Positions 57,530 through 64,000 of a DNA stretch of 64,000 nucleotides are shown piece by piece. The DNA lies in the NCBI GenBank assembly GCA_022036555.1, contig CM039129.1, forward strand, positions 38,098,051 through 38,162,050. Reading direction: 5' to 3'. Positions within the stretch are counted from its first letter, which is position 1. Each line of letters begins with the position of its first letter. This stretch comes from Microstegium vimineum. Lineage: Eukaryota > Streptophyta > Magnoliopsida > Poales > Poaceae. The notes under the pieces were generated by a model. The model was not told the DNA's origin. It saw only the letters and a list, made by a program, of their open reading frames with translations, and did no database searches. Made by a program: the position numbers and the translations under genes.

Positions 57530-60500
57530 ATGGCTCGAGGGTGGATGTACGATCTGTCACATATAGACCCATGATACTTGACGGACATCGACGATTTCAT
57601 CAAGCGAGCTAGAGCCAATGCTGGGACTCACATCTTGTATTCTGTCCATGCAAAGATTGCAAGAATACGAGAAAATGGGGCGAATATACGTTTGCACTTG
57701 ATCACAAGGGGGTTCATGAGAAACTACACGATTTGGACTTTGCATGGGGAGGTTGGTCAAAATGCTAATGATGATGTGCCCATGCCTAGTGTATCCCTGA
57801 ATGCATTATTGCATGTTCATGAGTACACAAAACATGTGCCTACCAATGATGATGTGTTTATGAATACATTAGCTGATGACACTGAGGAAAATGATGGCAT
57901 TTCACAGCTTCTACATGATGTGCATGGGGGATTCCTTAGTGCTTCACAGTTGAAAAAACTGGAGATGATGAGAAAGGATGCAAAAACATCATTGTTTCCG
58001 TGCTGCCCAATAAGCAAACTGGAAGCCAACATCATGCTATTGGAGTTCAAATCAACGAATGGGTTGAGTGATAAAGGCTTCGATAACTTGTTAGTTATAC
58101 TATATAAACTGTTCTCGGAGGCCGAGTTAGCAGAAAAGACTTACCTTGCGAAGCAAATGATTTACCCAATTGGCCTCGAGGTTGAGAAAATCCACGCGTG
58201 TTTCAACGACTACATATTGTACCGTGGAGAGAAATACAAAGACTTGGATGCATGTCCCAAGTGTAAAACTCTCTGATACAAGCAAGGATCATCAAATGAT
58301 GGAAGCAAGACTAGAGGAGGGCCAGTAAAGTCTGTATGGTATTTTCCTATAGCTCCACGAGTGCATAGGTTGTTTGCAAATGAGAAGTCAGCCAAGCTGT
58401 TGCGTTGGCATGGCAAAGAGCGGAAGAAAGATTCAATGATGAGACACCCCACCGATGGGTCGGACTGGAGGACTATCAACACTATGTTCTATAAGAACAT
58501 CGGTGGAGAGGTAAGGCATCTGTGGTTTGCTTTGAGCACAGATGGGATGAACCCGTTTGACCAGATGAGAACACATCATAGCACTTGACCAGTGACGCTA
58601 TGTATATACAACCTTCCACCCTGGCTTTGTATGAAACGGACATACGTCCAGATGCCATTACTAATCCAAGGACCAAGACAACCTGGTAATGATATTGATG
58701 TTCTTCTACAACCAGTGATCCAACTACTACAGATGTGGGAGACGAGTGTGAAGGATGTCTGGGATGATTACAAAAAGAACATGTCACGGTAAAGGCTGTA
58801 CTTATCGCTACAATCACCGACCTACCAGGGCGAGGTTCCTTGTCTGGAGAGAAGACAAAAGGATACACTGGGTGTGTCGAGTGCTTGGACAAGACTGATG
58901 CTACACATCTATCAGAAAACAGGAAGATGGTCTACATGGGACACCGTAGGTTTCTACGTCGTGATCACCATTACCGTAGGAATACAAAAGATTTTAATGG
59001 GACTACTGAGAAACGTGGACCTCCAAAGTATCGAGACGGGAAACTCACAAATGTTGTCCTTGGGAAGTGGGACGGGGTAGTAGCAGCGCCAACCGATAGT
59101 ATTTGGAAGAAAAAATCAATCTTCTTGAAACTACCTTACTGGCCACTTTTGAGTGTACATCACTGTCTTGATTCAATGCACATAACTAAAAATGTGTGCG
59201 GTAACACACTTAACATGTTGATGAACACTGGGAACAAGCAAGGATTCTCTCGCGACACGCTTGGACATGCAACACCTGGGCCTCAGGAAGGAGTTGCACC
59301 CAATAACTCTTGAGAATGGCCACTTGAAACTTCCGGTGGCATCATGGACACTGAAAAAGGAGGAAAAAGAAATGCTTATTTCTTTCTTCAACGATCTCAA
59401 AGTACCAAGTGGCTACTGTGGGAACCCAAAGAGGCTAGTTAACATGAGAGAACTTAAGTTTAACTATGGTTCTATGAAGGCCCATGACTGTCATGTCATA
59501 ATGACTCAGCTGCTCCCAGTTGCCCTGAGAGGTATCCTCCCTGACAAGGTCCGCACTTCAATCATAAAGTTGTGTTCGTTCTTCAACGCGATCTCTGAAA
59601 AGGTCATTGAAGTGGACAGGCTAGACCGCCTGAAGCAGGAGATAGCCGAGATTATATGCAGGCTTGAGATGCATTTCCCACCGACTTACTTCGACATTTC
59701 AGTGCATCTACTTGTTCATCTTGTGGATCAAATAAAAGCCCTTGGCCCAATGTATCTACACCAGATGTTTCCTTTCGAGAGGCTCATGAAAGTTTTTAGG
59801 CGGTATGTTAGGAATAAATTCAGACCAGAAGGGAGCATGGTAGAAGGATGGTCAACAGAGGAGTCTATTGAGTTCTCCACATATTATCTGGACATCAAGC
59901 GAGTCGGAGTTCCAGTATCTCATCATGATGGAAGACTAGGGGGCAAAGGAACAATAGGTGAGAAAGCTGTCAAAATAGACAAAGTGGTCTCCTTCAGACA
60001 AGCACACTTCGCTGTTCTCCAGCAGGCCGATGGTATGATGGCATACATTGATGAGCACAAACAGTTACTGCAAAGGAAGCACATCGGTAGGTCACAGGCT
60101 TGGCTTGAGAAAAAACATAAGGAGGAATTCGATGACTGGTTTCAACGCCAAAGGCTAGGAATGGTGACGAGATGTCAGCTAGATCTCTTAGCCCCCGGAC
60201 CTTCGAATACGCTAATGATGTACCAAGGATATGAAATAAATGGTTTTACATTTTACACAAAAAAACAGGACGGAAAGAGCACCAACCAAAATAGTGGTGT
60301 TCGTTTCGACGCCCACGATGAGTACGACACGGTGGTGGCAACATACTATGGTTTCATAGATGAGATATGGGAGCTAGACTATGGACATCAGTTGAAAGTT
60401 GCTCTTTTCCATTGTCTGTGGGTCCCGCTGAATGAAATCAACACCGACAAGGATGGGTTCACTACCGTTGATCTATCCAAGACCACATACAGAGATGACC

Positions 60501-60757
60501 CCTTCGTCCTTGCAAAGGATGTTTTGAAAATCTTCTATGCAAGGGATAACAATACAAATGGAAGAAGACATGTAGTATTGCAAGGCAAAAGGAAGATTGT
60601 CGGTGTCGACGGAGTGACAAACGAAGAAGACTATAAAGGTTATGAAGAAATGGCTCCTTTTGGGGCGGACGTTACCCTACATGTCCTTGATGAGGGTGAC
60701 AAACCTGCTTACCTCCGAAGTGATCACGATGAGGCCATCATCGTGCCTGCACCGTGA
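57530..60757 (+). pseudogene. TNP2-type CACTA transposase, degenerate
   Basis: The likely start is ATG 57530, just after a cag acceptor (atcagtgcag). The N-terminal part has a TNP2 family look (ITRGFMRNYTIWTLHGE, then a zinc-type C-P-K-C near 58255). The middle part has LSGEKTKGYTGCVECLD and HHCLDSMHITKNVCGN. The C-terminal part carries DUF4218-like (KAHDCHVIMTQLLPVALRG) and DUF4216-like (GFIDEIWELDY) segments. Nonsense codons are TGA 57572-57574, 58274-58276 and 58586-58588, each where the family has W. Frame changes occur near 58790 and near 59230. The last 498-codon stretch (to TGA 60755-60757) is open. Confidence 0.85.
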
Positions 60758-60866
60758 ATTGTTAGAGTATCATAAACTATGTAATCCTTAATGAAATGTT
60801 GTTTTAGTAATTTGCATCATTGATTGATTGAGTTGTACCACGTTGTTGATGGATGTATGCCATGTC

Positions 60867-61400
60867 AAAAGGAATTCAAAAACTATAAAGAATTAGACCT
60901 TGAGTGTATAATCATTAATGTAGAGCTCCTCAAAACTAGAAAAATCTATGTTGGAATATTTTCAACTTCTATTCAAATTTTTTGAGTAATTACAAAGGGG
61001 GTATTTGAATTTTAAACCCTTATTCAATTTCAAAAGGAAATTAAAAAAATATAAAGAATTAGATCTTGAGTGTATAAGCATTGATGTAGAGCTCCTCAAA
61101 ACTAGCAAAAGCTATGTTGAAAGATTTTCAACTTCTATTCAAATTTTTTGAGTAATTACAAAGGGGGTATTTGAATTTTAAACCCTTATTCAATTTCAAA
61201 AGGGAATTCAAAAACTATAAATAATTAGACCTTGAGTGTATAAGCATTAATGTAGAGCTCCTCAAAACTAGCAAAAGCTATGTTGGAAGATTTTCAACTT
61301 CTATTCAAATTTTTGGAGTAATTACAAAGGGGGTAATTGAATTTTAAACCCTTATTCAAATTCAAAATGTAATTCAAAAACTATAAAGAATTTGAATATG
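60867..61400. repeat. Three 166-bp tandem repeats inside the CACTA element
   Basis: Units start at about 60867, 61032 and 61198, with a partial fourth at 61364. Each carries aattagaccttgagtgtat, gtagagctcctcaaaactag and cttctattcaaattttttga. The period is 165-166 bp. The repeats sit between the transposase and the second gene and have no coding content. Confidence 0.9.
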
Positions 61401-61499
61401 CTACTTCAGCAAAAGTTGTAGAGAATTAAAAATTATGCAACTTCTATGTTTAGAGTTTTTCAAGTTTTAGTCAAAAATCAGGAGTAATTTGAATTCTAA

Positions 61500-64000
61500 A
61501 GCAAAGGGCAAGGAACTGGTGGTGGCGGTGCTGAACGTGACCAAGGATCCGATGACAACCAGCAAGGGGATCAAAGACCTTGGAGCCCTAGCCATATGCT
61601 AAACCTAGAAGAGGGCCAAAGAGATGAGGTAATAACTTAGGTCATACCTAAAAACACGGTAGGTCAAGTTTGATGGGGACTTATTCATAAATTTTGATGC
61701 AGGTTCCGCCGGAAGGTCCAAGTACTGGTGAGAGTTCCAGAAGGACTAAGCGTGGTGCAATAAAGCTCCCTCAGACAACTAGACACCGACACATCTCTCA
61801 ATTCGATCAACTAGGGGAGCCGGTGGAGCCACTTAAAGCATTGGGCCCATACAAGAGTACCATCGGGGCACTTGTAAGGGACTTCATCCCGATCAAATAC
61901 AGGAAGTAGAATGGCAGTGAGCAAGACCCGTGGAGGGTTCCAGAAGTGGAGAAGGAACTAATTTGGAACAAGCTCAGAGGATATTTCACTTTCCCTAATG
62001 ATTGTGATGAAGCGACAGTCAAGAAGAGGGCCAAGGAAATCATGGGTCACTCCTTCAAGAATTTCAAGGGAAAGTTGCACAAGCTCATTGTTGGAAAAAG
62101 ACTTTCTCCGAACAGACCCCGAAGATCGGAGGTAGATGGACCTTCGCTTACTGCTGAAGGAGCGAGCTCTGACGATCTTCAGGGTGACCACGGGTAGCCT
62201 TCGCGTACGCCGAAGGTCTCCCGCAGTTGAGACAGAATGTCGTATGAGTGAGGATCGTAAGGTATTGAAGGTGGGTCTTCACGATGTAGAGGGCCCCTCA
62301 CCGGGTGAGAGGATTGGGAGCTATGCAGGTCGGACCTTCGCGCTGCTGAAGGGCCCGACAGAGGTGGCGGCGGAACAGGATAGTGAAACGGGAAACCCTA
62401 GAAATCAGGGATCTTGTCTCTCTTTATTACATTGGGTGGTGACCCCTTTTTATAGTACACTGTTCACTTTACAGTCATGATTACACAAATACCCTTCTAC
62501 CTACTCTGGAATATTCCGGAGGTCTCTCTAATACCCCGGGGGTCCTTCGGTCACATTATACCGATTGGATTTATTGGGCCGGAAAGCGCGCTGGTGAAGG
62601 CCCATTCGTCCGGGCCCGGTAAACGCCCCCAGCGGCTCCCTCCGGGACACCCCTTGGCTCGTTCGGTCGTGGCTCCTTCGCCCCCCTCCGCAGCCCCTCT
62701 CCGAACTCTTCTTTCCGAGGGCCTTCATCACTTCGGGTCGGAGGTCCCGGCCGATTGCCCTGGAACCTTCGCATATTGGTCGGCTTAGCTCCGTCGTGGG
62801 ACGAAGGCTTCGCCACCTTCGTCCACGGAGCGAAGGCTTCACCGCATTCGCCATAATGGTACCTACGCACACAAAAAGATAGACAAGTTCTTTGATGTTG
62901 CCTCTATGCGCATTAGTACTGTTTCGTTCCGCCAAATGTCATAGCCTCCGTTGGAGGGAACTTTCGCTTCGTTCGATTTTTGGCCCACAGGGGGACCTTC
63001 GTGACTTATGTCCCAACACTCATCAAGGCGGAAAAAGAACCAAATTTTGTGGGAGGTGAATTCAGCAAGCAGAGGGACTTCTGGGAGGAGTTCAAGGCTT
63101 ACAAGCTATCCGATGAGGCCAAGGCATCAAGCGAAAGAAACGAAGCAAACTCGTTTAGGTAAAATAATCCTCACCGCCTAGGATCACGTGGGTACGTAAG
63201 GAAGATTCCGGATTGGGATGCCCAAGTCGGAGCACTAGAGCGGAGCGGCGTTACGCCTCAGACAAGCGATTGGCAGGCCAGATCAGTGAACTACCTACTC
63301 GCAAGGGGGGCACGATACAATCCTGACGGGAGCCTTTCCGCCAGTGCTGAACCCGTCACCGATCTCCTCCAGAAGATTTCCACGATCACTAAGGAAGTGC
63401 ATAGAGGGGCCCGCAGGTTGGATAGAGAAAATGACATGCTCACGCAAGCACTTGGAACCAAGGAGCACCCCGGTCGCACTAGAGGAACCAGGATAATTCC
63501 TTGGGAGAAAGCATTTGAAGGTGAATCTGCTTCCTATAGGAGCCGAGTTAGGGCTAGAACGCAAAGAGAAGAGGAGTTCCAAAGGGTGCGAGAGGAGCTA
63601 GAACAGAGCATGGAAGCACGGATAGCTGCTCAAGTGGCGAGCTCTATGCAATCCATGTGTTCGAGTCAAGGGCTGCATGCAATCCTTGCTTTGAATAGCC
63701 CAGTGCTCGGCAAGGGCCGCAGTAGCTGTGGTTCAACCCCTATGCCTGACGACGAAGAGGTCAATGCTCCTCATCCGGTGGACGACATCACAGAACCTGT
63801 GAATGTCAGGTTGTACATCCGTCAGCAGTGGACCAAAGACAAGGTGGCAGTCGGGCAAGCATTTCCTAGAGGAGAGAATGTCATTCATGGCAAGCCAGTG
63901 CCACTCAGGTACGCCAGGGTCAGCATTGATAAGATCTTGGACAAGAAGTACAATAAGATACATATTGATTTCCCAGTGGAGGAAGAAAGGTCGCGTCTAG
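61500..64000 (+). pseudogene. TNP1 / Transposase_24-like second CACTA gene, split and 3'-incomplete
   Basis: An exon-like piece (61505-61627) ends at a gt donor (gatgag|gtaata). The next begins after gatgcag at about 61703. The protein resembles the plant transposase family pfam03004: DFIPIKYRK, then DPWRVPEVEKELIWNKLRGY and HSFKNFKGKLHK. After the inserted LTR come EFSKQRDFWEEFKAYKLSDE and an R/E-rich coiled-coil-like stretch (about 63540-63650). Stops are TAG 61907-61909 (family W) and TAA 63160-63162. From 63163 to the window end the frame is open (279 codons). The solo LTR at 62089-63018 separates the two parts. Confidence 0.75.
62089..63018 (+). mobile_element. Solo LTR (930 bp) inside the CACTA second gene
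   Basis: It begins TGTTGGAAAAAG and ends TCCCAACA, flanked by the perfect 5-bp duplication CTCAT (62084-62088 and 63019-63023). It is rich in the motif ACCTTCG / CGAAGG. A TATA-like tttttatagtac at about 62447-62458 suggests + orientation. No internal domain is present, so it is a solo LTR. Confidence 0.85.

Larger units (their letters stand above)
56594..64000 (+). mobile_element. CACTA (En/Spm) DNA transposon, left part
   Basis: It begins CACTACTACAGAAACGACAA at 56594, the defining CACTA terminus. Subterminal repeats of CACTGCCGGTT and its complement follow in both orientations (56620-56815), and TATA-like agtataaagc is at 56816-56825. It carries a TNP2-type transposase remnant, tandem repeats and a TNP1-like second gene. 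The right end lies beyond the window. Such elements encode two proteins for end binding and cleavage. This copy's genes are broken, so it is not autonomous. Confidence 0.9.

Overview
The window is nuclear plant DNA, almost certainly from a grass and probably a panicoid. The evidence is monocot-type U2 snRNA promoters with RGCCCR (MSP) elements, a 14-exon plant transporter gene with GT-AG introns, nested LTR retrotransposons with 5-bp target-site duplications, a CACTA (En/Spm) transposon, LINE fragments and MITEs. Species cannot be told by eye, and no bacterial or organellar feature is present.

Layout. (1) 1-13540 is a tandem array of six U2 snRNA genes or relics on the + strand (about 970-990 bp period). 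It is split at 2938-11143 by an 8.2-kb minus-strand LTR retrotransposon carrying only a decayed gag. That gag is itself split by a 2.7-kb solo LTR (4433-7144). (2) 13590-20690 holds two diverged copies (A and B) of a 3-3.5-kb non-coding block. They contain U2-spacer relics and differ by MITE and (TA)n insertions. (3) 22340-29680 is the only clear host protein gene: a nucleobase-ascorbate transporter (NAT/NCS2 family). Its exon chain is complete except for a one-base frameshift in exon 7. (4) 29745-56000 is the most interesting region. It contains eleven copies, in two related subfamilies, of a short non-coding unit. Most copies have a TATA box and, 84-138 bp further on, a 22-nt stretch closely complementary to the grass miR2118 family. 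This is the layout expected of a cluster of 21-nt reproductive phasiRNA precursor genes (21-PHAS loci). A degenerate Ty1-copia element (30518-34955), an unclassified 1.7-kb repeat with a dense TCCGGA array (34956-36690) and several truncated LINEs with target-site duplications lie inside the array. (5) 56594-64000 is the left part of a CACTA transposon: 5' terminus, subterminal repeats, a decayed TNP2-type transposase, 166-bp tandem repeats and a TNP1/Transposase_24-like second gene. The second gene is split by a 930-bp solo LTR, and the element runs off the window.

The host functions that can be supported are spliceosomal U2 RNA production, one membrane transporter (possibly inactivated in this sequence), and an inferred array of small-RNA precursor genes. 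Most other sequence is transposon-derived. Nearly all coding frames in the transposons carry nonsense codons that look like C-to-T or G-to-A transitions, as expected for old, methylated copies.
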